From contig WRDO01000002.1 in assembly GCA_009779755.1 (NCBI GenBank), positions 1 through 64,000 of the forward strand: a DNA stretch of 64,000 bases. Direction: 5' to 3'. A program made the translations under genes and the position numbers. Below the pieces are notes generated by a model, which was not told where the DNA came from, searched no databases, and saw nothing but the letters and a program-made list of their open reading frames with translations. Shown here in pieces: positions 39,816 through 49,458 of the stretch. The stretch is from Defluviitaleaceae bacterium (GTDB taxonomy: Bacteria; Bacillota; Clostridia; Lachnospirales; WQUN01). Positions within the stretch are counted from its first letter, which is position 1; each line of letters begins with the position of its first letter.

Positions 39816-39955
39816 GTGCGTTCACCTCCCTTCCATCCCAACTTGCGGATAAAAAGGTGTGAAGCAAGCCGACCCACGATTGCCAAAGGATTATATCATA
39901 AATATCCATATTGGGTTTTTGTAAAAACCCGAGGGGTCATATAAATCTTTAAAGA

Positions 39956-40459
39956 CTACCCTCTTAATGAAAGAACTGCATTCCTCACGTTTATGTCGCC
40001 GCGCTTTGCTTCGATTCGGTATATTCCGTGCATGGTCGTGATTTCGGCGTATTGCCGTCCCGAAAAAACATATCCCGCCCCCGCGAGGGTGACGATACCG
40101 GTAAGTACCATGACAGTCGTTATGAAGCCCCGTATTGATTGAATAAATTCGCTGTCGCGCCCGTGCCGGGTGATATCGATAACATCCGTAAATACACCGT
40201 ACATACTCTGCAAATCGGTTTCCACCGTGAAGAAGTTGGATTGGATGTAAGACAACAAAGCGATGAGCAAAGAACCCAAAATCAATACCCCGTACATGGC
40301 TCTCTTGGAACGCCGCTTCACCCAGTCAGCCGAAAGCAGGTTTTTACGTTTAATGACGACTTCACCGTCAGCCTTCGTGAGGAATCCATTGGAAACCGTA
40401 TAGTACCTGCCGCGTATGATTATATCTTCGGGGGTGATTATGAGCGGGTTATTACCCAC
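39956..40459 (-). CDS. hypothetical membrane protein
   Basis: two TM segments. Confidence 0.65.
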   Translation of the reverse strand: MGNNPLIITPEDIIIRGRYYTVSNGFLTKADGEVVIKRKNLLSADWVKRRSKRAMYGVLILGSLLIALLSYIQSNFFTVETDLQSMYGVFTDVIDITRHGRDSEFIQSIRGFITTVMVLTGIVTLAGAGYVFSGRQYAEITTMHGIYRIEAKRGDINVRNAVLSLRG

Positions 40460-41201
40460 CCAATTTTCCTCCGCACCCTATGCAATAACGTTTCCCCGAG
40501 TTTTGGTCTGTGTTCACTCCGCAATGGGGGCAAGCAACCGGGGGAACGGCCTCGGCAACCGTGCTCACGGCTTGTTCATACACTTGGTCTGCCGTCGTAT
40601 TCATGGTTTGCGTATACCCTTGGTCTGCCGCCGCCGTGCTGAACAATTTGTCCTTCGCCAAATGGATATTACGGACAAAATCATCCTGTTCATGCTTTTG
40701 TATCCATTGGACGTCGAAAGCTATATTACCACCCGCGTATTCGATGGAGAACAGGGTTTTACGTTTGATAAAGTACCTGATGATGAAAACGGTGAAAAAT
40801 ATAATACCCAAAAAACCTAAAAACATAAATCCGTCATCGTTTGTGTAACCCACCGAGAAACCGATGACCGATGCAATCACCGATAAAACGGCCCAAAAAA
40901 TTAAGTACAGGGGTTTGTAAAAATCATACCCCGTTCCGGTTATGTCGCGCGTATTGACGATTTGCCTGCGGCTTACCGACACAAACCTCCCGTTCGCGTT
41001 ACGCGCGAACACATTGCCGCTGAAATACACGCGCCGGTTCGTCAGCGTTGCCCCCGCACTTTTACCGCCCCCGCCGGAAACATAGTTGGCTAGGTACCCC
41101 GTACCGATAGAGGCGATTTGTCGCTCGTCGGAAGAACAAAAAAATCCTCCGTACACACTGTGATCGTTTTGCATTTGTTGCGTTGGTGGCATGTGTTTCA
41201 T
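40452..41201 (-). CDS. membrane protein with C-terminal zinc ribbon
   Basis: CPHCGVNTDQNSGKRYCIGCGGKLGG; TM segments. Confidence 0.7.
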   Translation of the reverse strand: MKHMPPTQQMQNDHSVYGGFFCSSDERQIASIGTGYLANYVSGGGGKSAGATLTNRRVYFSGNVFARNANGRFVSVSRRQIVNTRDITGTGYDFYKPLYLIFWAVLSVIASVIGFSVGYTNDDGFMFLGFLGIIFFTVFIIRYFIKRKTLFSIEYAGGNIAFDVQWIQKHEQDDFVRNIHLAKDKLFSTAAADQGYTQTMNTTADQVYEQAVSTVAEAVPPVACPHCGVNTDQNSGKRYCIGCGGKLGG

Positions 41202-41206
41202 CTCCT

Positions 41207-41548
41207 TTATTTTTTATTTTTATTGATTCTTAATTGATACATTCTTAGTAATCCCAAAGAGCTTGGTAAAAACGCCAACGCCGAACTTATTTGAAAGCTA
41301 TATAGTAACCGTTGAAAATCCATTGAATAAACGCTGATGGTTAAACCGATTATAAAGCCCCAAAATAAAAGCCCTCCCGACACGCCAACGAAAATCAACA
41401 ATTTCATCATTTCTTTATGGATATATAATTCATCAAGGGAATAACGTGTATTTTTATTATACAAACCACGGACTTTGGCATGCTTTTTGAATGCAAACAG
41501 CATTGCTGTTATTGAAAAAATATTTATTATGAAAATGATTGATATCAT
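41207..41548 (-). CDS. hypothetical membrane protein
   Basis: three hydrophobic segments. Confidence 0.6.
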   Translation of the reverse strand: MISIIFIINIFSITAMLFAFKKHAKVRGLYNKNTRYSLDELYIHKEMMKLLIFVGVSGGLLFWGFIIGLTISVYSMDFQRLLYSFQISSALAFLPSSLGLLRMYQLRINKNKK

Positions 41549-41656
41549 AATATTAATAAATTATTTATCCCAATTTATAGAATATGTACCGCATCACAGC
41601 ACCCCCACGAGGGAAACATAGATTCCATGTTTCCCCGTGGCCGGCCGGTAAACAAA

Positions 41657-41701
41657 AAGGTGTGCAAGGACGGCAGAAAACTGCCATCACCTACACACCT
41701 T
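41657..41701 (-). terminator. rho-independent terminator of the small minus-strand transcript
   Basis: AAGGTGTG...GGCAGTTTTCTGCC...CACACCTTTTTGTTT. Confidence 0.7.
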
Positions 41702-41718
41702 GAATCATCTAAGATAAA

Positions 41719-41820
41719 TCAAATACGCGCTTGCTGCCAACCTGTCCACAACCAAACCCCAACAAAGCCGAACACCGCGCCAACGAACCGAAGAGAATCA
41801 TTGAAACACGGGTAAATCAA
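41719..41820 (-). CDS. possible 33-aa hydrophobic peptide MIYPCFNDSLRFVGAVFGFVGVWLWTGWQQARI (TTG start, no clear RBS)
   Basis: lies between a minus-strand promoter (41975-41946) and terminator (41701-41657). Confidence 0.35.
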   Translation of the reverse strand: MIYPCFNDSLRFVGAVFGFVGVWLWTGWQQARI

Positions 41821-41836
41821 TGTTAGAATCTTGATT

Positions 41837-41936
41837 GCGTAGTGGCGGGCGTAAACCCGTGTGTGTTAGGTGATGTCCATAATCCCTACACTCGCCGTGG
41901 GGTGCGCCAACACCTCACGGTCACTACCGTTTTTAT
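41837..41936 (+). ncRNA. structured about 100-nt antisense RNA
   Basis: promoter TTGAAA(41801)-17-TAGAAT(41824-41829); closing stem 41839-41846/41920-41927; three internal helices; T6 at 41930-41935. Confidence 0.75.
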
Positions 41937-41945
41937 TGCAACTTC

Positions 41946-41975
41946 ATTGTAACATATCCTTGCCGACGGATGCAA
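41946..41975 (-). promoter_or_regulatory. sigma-A-type promoter for the minus-strand transcript 41939-41650
   Basis: TTGCAT(41975-41970)-18-TACAAT(41951-41946). Confidence 0.6.
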
Positions 41976-42024
41976 ACATTTTACGCGGCGTCCGTGCCGG
42001 TTTATAGTTTATAATTCTCCCTCT

Positions 42025-43533
42025 TTACAGGTATCGTGATAGGAACACCCCGTCCAATTCGGGGTAGAGTACGTATCGGTCGAGCAACCGCCGCACGCGC
42101 TCGAGCGAGCGTTTTTTCACGTCGGCATCCAAATGGTATTCCGTTTTGGTCGGATCGCCGTTTTTTTTCAATTTGGGTTTGACGGCAAGAAGCGCGTCGG
42201 CGATGATATCCGCGATTTCCCCCATTTCGTCCGTACCCATCCCCAATGTCGTCAGCGCAGGTGTACCCAAACGAAGGCCGCTGGTTATCCACGGGCCGTT
42301 TTTATCGCCGGGGATGGTATTACGGTTTAACGTAAGCCCGCATTCGCGCAGGGCGTTTTCGGCTTGGGTGCCGGTGATGCCTGTACGGTCAAGGTTTACC
42401 AATACGAGGTGGTTATCCGTCCCGCCCGTTGGCACGTTTACGCCGCGAGAGATGAGGGCTTCGGCCAAGGTGTGCGCGTTTTCGATGACGCGGTTCGCGT
42501 AGGATCGGAACTCGGGACGGTTGGCCTCTTCGAACGCGACGGCCTTCGCCGCCATCACTTGGGGCAGGGGGCCGCCCAATACGTGCGGGCAACCTTTATC
42601 CACGTATTCGGCGTATTCCCGCGTACACAATACCATACCGCCGCGCGGGCCGCGAAGGGTTTTGTGCGTGGTGGTGGTCACGATATCGGCGTAAGGGATG
42701 GGGTTATACCTGCCCGTAAGGGCCTTACCCGCCACCAAGCCCGCGAAGTGCGCCATATCCACCATAAGTACCGCGCCCACCTCGTCAGCCATTCCGCGCA
42801 GGCGTTCGAAATCCAAATTGCGCGAATACGCGCTGAAGCCCGCAAGGAGGATGAGGGGTTTTACTTCGTTTAATTGCCTGCGCAACCGGTCGTAATCCAA
42901 CAAACCCGTTTCAATATCTACGTGGTAAAAATGTACGTCAAACATTTGGCCTGAAATATTATGCCGATACCCGTGCGTCAAATGGCCGCCGGAATACAAA
43001 TCCAACCCCATGATCCTTTGGTTACCCAACGCGTTGCGGATTTCATTCCATTCGATATCGGAAATATTTAAGAGATTCGTATGACCGAGTCTTTCCAACG
43101 CGGGGGTCTGCACCTTATGCCGCAATATCGCCCAAAACGCGACAAGGTTCGCGTCCGCGCCGGAATGCGGTTGTACATAGGCGTGTTCCGCGCCGAATAA
43201 TTTCTTCGCTTCTTCGCAGGCACGCCGCTCGATATCGTCTATGTTATCGCACCCCGCATAGAAACGCTTACCCACGAAACCTTCGGCGTATTTGTCGGTG
43301 AGCAGGTTACCCATCGCGGCCTGTACGGCGTAGGAACAATAATTTTCGCTGGCGATGAGCTTCAAATAAGCGCGCTGGTCCAACAACTCGCGGATGATTG
43401 CCCGGGCAATGTCGGGGTATGACTTGGCTACGATGTCTAGGTTGGCGGCATAAGCGACCATTTCGGGGACGATATTCGGGCCGCATAACGCCGCAGCGCA
43501 ACGCGACCTTAAATAATCCGTAAGGATTTCCAT
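42025..43533 (-). CDS. glyA: glycine/serine hydroxymethyltransferase (about 500-aa variant)
   Basis: LIASENYCSYAVQAAMGNLLTDKYAEGF, MVDMAHFAGLVA, TTTTHKTLRGPRGG. Confidence 0.95.
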   Translation of the reverse strand: MEILTDYLRSRCAAALCGPNIVPEMVAYAANLDIVAKSYPDIARAIIRELLDQRAYLKLIASENYCSYAVQAAMGNLLTDKYAEGFVGKRFYAGCDNIDDIERRACEEAKKLFGAEHAYVQPHSGADANLVAFWAILRHKVQTPALERLGHTNLLNISDIEWNEIRNALGNQRIMGLDLYSGGHLTHGYRHNISGQMFDVHFYHVDIETGLLDYDRLRRQLNEVKPLILLAGFSAYSRNLDFERLRGMADEVGAVLMVDMAHFAGLVAGKALTGRYNPIPYADIVTTTTHKTLRGPRGGMVLCTREYAEYVDKGCPHVLGGPLPQVMAAKAVAFEEANRPEFRSYANRVIENAHTLAEALISRGVNVPTGGTDNHLVLVNLDRTGITGTQAENALRECGLTLNRNTIPGDKNGPWITSGLRLGTPALTTLGMGTDEMGEIADIIADALLAVKPKLKKNGDPTKTEYHLDADVKKRSLERVRRLLDRYVLYPELDGVFLSRYL

Positions 43534-43535
43534 AA

Positions 43536-44372
43536 CTATTTTCCCCTCATGAAGTATTTTTGGGCGGCCTTAAGTGTATTTGTCATCAGCATGGCACGCG
43601 TCATGGGGCCGACACCGCCGGGCACGGGTGTTATATAGGAAGCGACTTTTTCCACTTCATCGAAGTCCACGTCCCCGCAAATCTTATCGTCGATACGGTT
43701 TATACCCACGTCAACCACGACCGCGCCGGGTTTTACCATATCGGCGGTGATTAACCCCGATTTGCCTACCGCGCTGATCAAAACATCCGCTTGGCGGGTA
43801 AACGAAGGCAAATCCACCGTAGACCCGTGGCAAATGGTGACGGTCGCGTTTCGGTGCAACAGCATCGTACCCATAGGTTTGCCTACGATGTTCGAACGTC
43901 CGACCACCACGCAATGTTTACCCCGCAGATCGATTTCGTAACGGTCGAGGAGGGCGATCACACCCGCCGGGGTGCAAGGCTCGAATGCGGGTCCGCTGTT
44001 TAGATACAACTTACCCACGGTGAGCGCGTGGAATGCGTCAACATCCTTTTCGGGTGAAATGGCTTGGATGATTGCGTCCGAGCCGTACCCCTTGGGTAAG
44101 GGAAGCTGCACCAATATCCCGTGGATATGGGGTTCACCGTTAAGGAATCGGATCAATTCAAGTAATTTTGCTTGGCCTGCATCTTCGTCCAAGTGGTGTG
44201 CGTAACTGACGATGCCGCAACGTTCGCAGTCCCTGCGCTTATTGTTGACATACACCATGGAAGCGGGGTTTTCACCCACTTGTATCACCGCCAAACCGGG
44301 TGGTTCGGGCAGCAAGGCGGTTTGCTTCCTGACGCCGATGCGTACCTGTTTAGCCAATGTGTTGCCGTCCAT
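43536..44372 (-). CDS. folD: bifunctional methylenetetrahydrofolate dehydrogenase/cyclohydrolase
   Basis: GILVQLPLPKGY, VVVGRSNIVGKPM, PVPGGVGPMTRAML. Confidence 0.97.
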   Translation of the reverse strand: MDGNTLAKQVRIGVRKQTALLPEPPGLAVIQVGENPASMVYVNNKRRDCERCGIVSYAHHLDEDAGQAKLLELIRFLNGEPHIHGILVQLPLPKGYGSDAIIQAISPEKDVDAFHALTVGKLYLNSGPAFEPCTPAGVIALLDRYEIDLRGKHCVVVGRSNIVGKPMGTMLLHRNATVTICHGSTVDLPSFTRQADVLISAVGKSGLITADMVKPGAVVVDVGINRIDDKICGDVDFDEVEKVASYITPVPGGVGPMTRAMLMTNTLKAAQKYFMRGK

Positions 44373-44878
44373 TAAAATAGCGATGATGGATCACTCCTCG
44401 TATAATGTTCGCTTATTACGACCGTACCCGCCGCCATATCGCCGAGGCGTTTGTGCCGCTCGGAAAACATAATCGTAAACAGCCCGACGTACAGCATGTC
44501 CACCGATGAACGAAACAAACAACGGATCACGATATTCGATAATTGCAGCGGTTCCCCGTTTTCGCGGATGGCACGCAGACCGAACAGCTTTTTACCCGGG
44601 GATCGGCCGTGCATGACCGATTCGAATAAAATAAAATAGCCGAAATGTACGGCGAAGAAAACGATGAGCACCGCGCCCAACGCCGTACCGCTCGGGTATA
44701 CATTGCCCAAAAACCAACGGTCAAACCCCAACAGGATAATACAGCCCGCCAAAAGTAAAACCAGCATTTGTATTAAATAGTCGATGATAAAAGCCGCGAG
44801 CCGCGACCCGACCCCGGCCAAGCGGTACTCCACTTCAATGTTGGCGGGGGTGATGACCGTAATCGTTTTCATATTCAC
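44372..44878 (-). CDS. RDD-family membrane protein
   Basis: AGVGSRLAAFIIDYLIQ; HGRSPGKKLFGLR. Confidence 0.88.
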   Translation of the reverse strand: MNMKTITVITPANIEVEYRLAGVGSRLAAFIIDYLIQMLVLLLAGCIILLGFDRWFLGNVYPSGTALGAVLIVFFAVHFGYFILFESVMHGRSPGKKLFGLRAIRENGEPLQLSNIVIRCLFRSSVDMLYVGLFTIMFSERHKRLGDMAAGTVVISEHYTRSDPSSLF

Positions 44879-46197
44879 CTTTTTACGATTCGTAAGTATC
44901 GGTTAGCCGCCGAAACGGCGAAACGGTCGGCGGTGCTTTCTATGTTGGGGATACGCATGGCGTTAAGTTGGCTGAAGATTTTTTTGCGTTCGGCTTGGAA
45001 CTCGATCGCCGTATCCCGCAGGATCCGTTCGCGCCGCCCGTTCGCCGGGGCTTCGGCCAAAGCGTTTAACCCCTCGTTGGCCATAAAGACGACGATGGGC
45101 ATATGGCGCTTTTTGAGGATGGCGATGTTGGCGATCAATTCCTCCGCTTCCTCCAATATTTCAAAGTCGGTGAAGATAAATACCAAACTGCGGCGTTTTT
45201 GGCGTTCGCACAGCGTACGGAAGGCCCCTTCGTAGTCGGCGGTCAGTCGGTTCCCTTCGATGCGGTATAGGGTCTCCATCAAAAGATTACGATGCCCCGC
45301 ACCCTTACCCGGCTTAACGTGGGCGGAAATTTTCGCGTCGAAAGCCATCAGCCCCGATTGGTCACCCTGACGGTCAACGATATCGCACAGGATAAGCGCG
45401 GCGTTGATCGCGTAATCCAATTTCCTGTACCCGTTTACGCTGTAGCTCATGGGGCGCGCGGTGTCCAACAGGATATATACGGGTTGGTTGCGTTCGATTT
45501 GGTATTGATTGACCATGAACCTCCCCTCGCGCGCGGTGGCGGGCCAATTGATCTTACGGTAATCGTCACCCTCCACGTAGGCGCGCAGGCTCTCGAACTC
45601 CGTACCGACGCCGTGTTGGGGGATCGTTTTCTCCCCCTTGGGGAGCAATCGGTTCCGCTGCGTCATCAAGCGGAACTTCGACAAGTCGCGTATGTTGGGG
45701 AAAACCTTGGTCTCCAACGGGTAGGGAAGGGACATATGCTTCACGCAAAACCCCAATACCCCGCGGTACCTGATATAAATCCGTTCGAACGTAAACAGCC
45801 CCCGCTTGGCGGGTACCGCCGTACAGGAAAACGGTTTTTCTTCCCCCGGGGCGAGGAAATGCGCCATACGCGATGAGACGACGTTAAAAAAACGTCCCGC
45901 GTCACCCATGCCGGCCAATGCCTGTACCCATAAATGATGGCGGGAATGGTTGCGTACGGTAAAGGATAATTCGTTTTCGGCCATAAAGTACAGGTGCAAG
46001 GGTTCCGTGGGATTACCCGATCGGCTTACGGTAAGGGCATCCGCTTTCGGGGTGAGGATTACATCAAGGATATAAAACCCCGCCAGCCAAAAATTAACGG
46101 AAAGGAACGCGTACAAATGCCACCCCAACGGATAAGCCGCAGCCGTCAGGAACGCCCCGAACAGAAACAGGGCGGGTACGCGTTTCGTTACGCTCAC
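44875..46197 (-). CDS. DUF58 domain protein
   Basis: LRAYVEGDDYRKINWPATAREGRFMVNQY. Confidence 0.92.
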   Translation of the reverse strand: MSVTKRVPALFLFGAFLTAAAYPLGWHLYAFLSVNFWLAGFYILDVILTPKADALTVSRSGNPTEPLHLYFMAENELSFTVRNHSRHHLWVQALAGMGDAGRFFNVVSSRMAHFLAPGEEKPFSCTAVPAKRGLFTFERIYIRYRGVLGFCVKHMSLPYPLETKVFPNIRDLSKFRLMTQRNRLLPKGEKTIPQHGVGTEFESLRAYVEGDDYRKINWPATAREGRFMVNQYQIERNQPVYILLDTARPMSYSVNGYRKLDYAINAALILCDIVDRQGDQSGLMAFDAKISAHVKPGKGAGHRNLLMETLYRIEGNRLTADYEGAFRTLCERQKRRSLVFIFTDFEILEEAEELIANIAILKKRHMPIVVFMANEGLNALAEAPANGRRERILRDTAIEFQAERKKIFSQLNAMRIPNIESTADRFAVSAANRYLRIVKR

Positions 46198-47138
46198 CGC
46201 GGTGCCTTTACCTGACCCAAGATCGTATCGATTATACCGTCGGGGGTAATGCCTTCGATTTCCGCTTCGGGCTTTAATATAACGCGGTGCCGCAGCACGG
46301 GTGCCGCGAGGAAGCGTACATCATCGGGTATCACAAAATCGCGCCCCTGCATGGCTGCGTACGTCTTTGACGCGAGCAGCAACGCGACGCTGCCGCGCGG
46401 GCTTGCGCCGTATTGCACCGCACCCATGCGGCGTGTGGTTTCCACCACGCTTACGATATAGTTAAACAACCCGTCCTCCACAGTCACGGCTTGGACTTCA
46501 CGCCGTGCCTCGGCGATGTCGCGTGCGTTTGCCGCGGGTCGCAGGCTTGTTTCCGATAAAAGCGTCGCGTCAAAACCTTGGTGGTACATTTGCAGCAATT
46601 GCTTTTCCGCCGCAACGCCGGGGTAGGTGAGCACGACCTTCATCATAAAGCGGTCGGTCAACGCTTCGGGCAGGGGATAGGTCCCTTCGTATTCGATGGG
46701 GTTTTGCGTGGCCATCACAAAGAAGGGTTCGGTAAGCGTATGCGTTTCCCCGTCGATCGTGATCGCGCGTTCCTCCATCGCCTCCAGCAAAGCGGACTGC
46801 GTCTTGGGCGGGGTGCGGTTGATTTCGTCCGCAAGGAGGATCTGCGTGAAAAGCGGCCCTTTCTTTAACTCGAATACACTCGACTGTTGGTTATAGACCT
46901 TTGTGCCCAGTATGTCGGACGGCATAAGGTCGGAGGTAAACTGTACGCGTTTGCAACCCACGTCCAATACCCGCGCGAGGGATTTTACCCAAAGCGTTTT
47001 AGCCAGCCCGGGTACGCCCTCCAGCAATACGTGCCCCCCCGCGAACATCGCGACCAGTGACAGTTCGGTCATGGTTTCTTGGTTGAGTACGTATGCGTTG
47101 ATTTGGTTCTTAATATTATCGGTCAATGTTTTTATCAT
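46194..47138 (-). CDS. MoxR-family AAA ATPase
   Basis: HVLLEGVPGLAKT, LADEINRTPPKTQSALLEAMEE. Confidence 0.95.
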   Translation of the reverse strand: MIKTLTDNIKNQINAYVLNQETMTELSLVAMFAGGHVLLEGVPGLAKTLWVKSLARVLDVGCKRVQFTSDLMPSDILGTKVYNQQSSVFELKKGPLFTQILLADEINRTPPKTQSALLEAMEERAITIDGETHTLTEPFFVMATQNPIEYEGTYPLPEALTDRFMMKVVLTYPGVAAEKQLLQMYHQGFDATLLSETSLRPAANARDIAEARREVQAVTVEDGLFNYIVSVVETTRRMGAVQYGASPRGSVALLLASKTYAAMQGRDFVIPDDVRFLAAPVLRHRVILKPEAEIEGITPDGIIDTILGQVKAPR

Positions 47139-47898
47139 TCCGATTGTTCCTTTCCGTTTTGGTATATAAGCGCGCCAAAGCGCGGATGTGCTCGTTTTCT
47201 TCGCGTTCCGTTTCCTCGTATGCGGGTACGGGTTTGCCGAAGCGTATACCCGAATGCCACAAGAGCGCAAGCGTGGCGATACCCAGTTGGATAATCACCA
47301 GACGTATGATTAGCGGCAGGTTCGAAAACATCGTTTCCGGCGGGTGTACGCCGTGGTAATAGACGGGGAAGACGATGCGCTCCGCTTGCCATAATGTCAG
47401 GATGCCGTGCAATCGTTCGGCGTTGGTGGGGTCGGCAAGCAACGAACGGTTGGTGAGGGGTTGCGACCGCCCGGTAACGATCGATCCCGTGCCTATGTCA
47501 TAATAACGGTATTCACCGACGTAACGGCAGGGTGTTTCGACAAGGAGCCTGTCGAACACCGTAGGGTCGGTGTTGTGCATGAATACCAACCGTCCGCCGC
47601 CCTTAACCCAATCGATCATGTCCTCCGCCATTTCCGCAGTGATATAGGGATTATAGGGTTGGATAAGGATATAAGCGTACCGCGTATCGCTCTCACGCGT
47701 AAGGGGCGCATAACCGACGCCGACCGGATAACCCATACGGCGTAAGGTATCGTAGAAAAGGCTCGTCCCTATTTCCCCCGTATTGTACGGCGCGTAAGCG
47801 GGCCCGCTGCCGTCATCACCCTCGACGAAGGCAAAAATCGCCGCCGCCGTCACGATGATAACCAGTATAATCGTTTTACCCCGTTTAGCCACGTTCAA
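47116..47898 (-). CDS. DUF4350-like protein
   Basis: position in MoxR/DUF58 cluster; N-terminal TM; GTSLFYDTLRRMGYPV. Confidence 0.75.
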   Translation of the reverse strand: MNVAKRGKTIILVIIVTAAAIFAFVEGDDGSGPAYAPYNTGEIGTSLFYDTLRRMGYPVGVGYAPLTRESDTRYAYILIQPYNPYITAEMAEDMIDWVKGGGRLVFMHNTDPTVFDRLLVETPCRYVGEYRYYDIGTGSIVTGRSQPLTNRSLLADPTNAERLHGILTLWQAERIVFPVYYHGVHPPETMFSNLPLIIRLVIIQLGIATLALLWHSGIRFGKPVPAYEETEREENEHIRALARLYTKTERNNRNDKNIDR

Positions 47899-48502
47899 TA
47901 CCTGTCAGCTTGTCCCCCGCCGCGCAAAAAAACGAAAAATCACCGTCGTTTATATCCTTATTACCGAACCACGACAAATGGAACGTATCGGCCATTACCG
48001 TAAAGGGTTGCGTTAATGCGGGGTGGTGTTTTTTCAATTCCCGCAAAATCAACGCGTTTGTGGCCGAAGGGGTGATCCGTATAACATTCCCTTCATCCAA
48101 AGCCAAAAGCGCGGCGATGTATCGGTAGCGGACGGACAGGCGGCGGTCGCTTGCGTTGTCGGACATGGCCAATAAATCCGCCACGGTTAAATCCTTGCCC
48201 GCCAACTCCCCGAATAAATCAAGCAGCGTATGGATTTTGGGTTTCCGCCCGCGTATGAGTGTACGGACAAACACGATCACCCCGACCGCCAACAATACGC
48301 CGCCGATTACGGCGAATAACAAAGGTATCAAATCCGCGTCGCCGTCCCCCTGCGGGAAAGCGATGTTTAACCTTTCCAACAACGCCGTGACATGGCGGTC
48401 GATAAAATCGGCAATCATTTCACGCAAGTTGCGGGTGCGCCCCATCAGACGGTCGTAACGGCGGGTTTCCAGTACCTCGTGCAACGCGTCATTAAACGCC
48501 AT
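47885..48502 (-). CDS. DUF4129-like membrane protein
   Basis: cluster context; central TM; C-terminal helical domain. Confidence 0.55.
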   Translation of the reverse strand: MAFNDALHEVLETRRYDRLMGRTRNLREMIADFIDRHVTALLERLNIAFPQGDGDADLIPLLFAVIGGVLLAVGVIVFVRTLIRGRKPKIHTLLDLFGELAGKDLTVADLLAMSDNASDRRLSVRYRYIAALLALDEGNVIRITPSATNALILRELKKHHPALTQPFTVMADTFHLSWFGNKDINDGDFSFFCAAGDKLTGIERG

Positions 48503-49361
48503 CGCATGAATCCCCGTACTTGGCGCGTTGGTTATGATAAATAACCGCGGTAAAAATCCCATCCAACGGAGCCATGGCAAAAGCGATTACGACGGAGAGC
48601 AAACCCGTGAATAATTGGAGCAATAATAATAACGGTACGGATACCCCGCTCCCCGCGGTGAGTGTCCCCGCCAAAATGGGCAGCAATGTCAGCAAACCCT
48701 GCGCGGACGCGGCCAACACAAAAACCATCACGAGCCACAACACGCGCAAGCCGAACAACAGCCAAAAATCGTATTTGATTAGAGCAAAGGAACGGCGCAC
48801 CGCGTCAAAGAACAATACACGCTCGTTGACCGCTACGGCGATCGCCAACGAAAATACGTGCATGTAAATAAAAAAGCCCGCGACGCATACGGTCAGCAGG
48901 ACGATGAGGGAAGCCGCGTATACGCGCGACAACCATAAATAATCGATGATCGGCACATTGCGGAAAAGAAGGAAAACGAAGCCGCCGACAACCGCAATGT
49001 AAGGGATGGCCAATACAACTTGGGCAAACAACGCGCTCACCGCCCTGCCGATGACACGGAACAAGTCATACGTAGGCAATTTGATTTCTTCATCCAAAAA
49101 CGCTTGGCGCGAAAACAATATCGCCCCCGTTGAGGCGGCAGCCTGCCATACGATGATCATGGGGATCACCACCAACGCCAATACGGCCGCCATAAACACA
49201 CCCGAAAAGGCAAGCCCGAAGGATGACAGGAACGCGGTCACGAACACTGCCCCCAGCAGGACAAACCCCAAAGCCATGCCGGACATAAGGCTTACGACGG
49301 CGGCGTAACCCAATTGCTTTCCGAAGGTTTTTTTATATACGTCAAAGACGCGGTCGTACAT
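48492..49361 (-). CDS. polytopic membrane protein
   Basis: six or more hydrophobic segments; MYDRVFDVYKKTFGKQ start. Confidence 0.7.
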   Translation of the reverse strand: MYDRVFDVYKKTFGKQLGYAAVVSLMSGMALGFVLLGAVFVTAFLSSFGLAFSGVFMAAVLALVVIPMIIVWQAAASTGAILFSRQAFLDEEIKLPTYDLFRVIGRAVSALFAQVVLAIPYIAVVGGFVFLLFRNVPIIDYLWLSRVYAASLIVLLTVCVAGFFIYMHVFSLAIAVAVNERVLFFDAVRRSFALIKYDFWLLFGLRVLWLVMVFVLAASAQGLLTLLPILAGTLTAGSGVSVPLLLLLQLFTGLLSVVIAFAMAPLDGIFTAVIYHNQRAKYGDSCDGV

Positions 49362-49458
49362 TTCCGCAGCGTTCACGCGCACCCCAACGATTTTATGGCA
49401 TAGTTGGAAACAATATTGTAATATTATATCACAATTACCGCGCAAGGGGATAAAACGT

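Noticed and set aside
41837-41936. ZTP-type riboswitch, considered because glyA and folD are adjacent
   Set aside because: The RNA is on the opposite strand and downstream of glyA, has its own terminator, and I could not match the ZTP consensus
44372-49361. RDD/DUF58/MoxR/DUF4350/DUF4129-like cluster as a novel system
   Set aside because: MoxR-DUF58 clusters of this kind are widespread; nothing unusual seen
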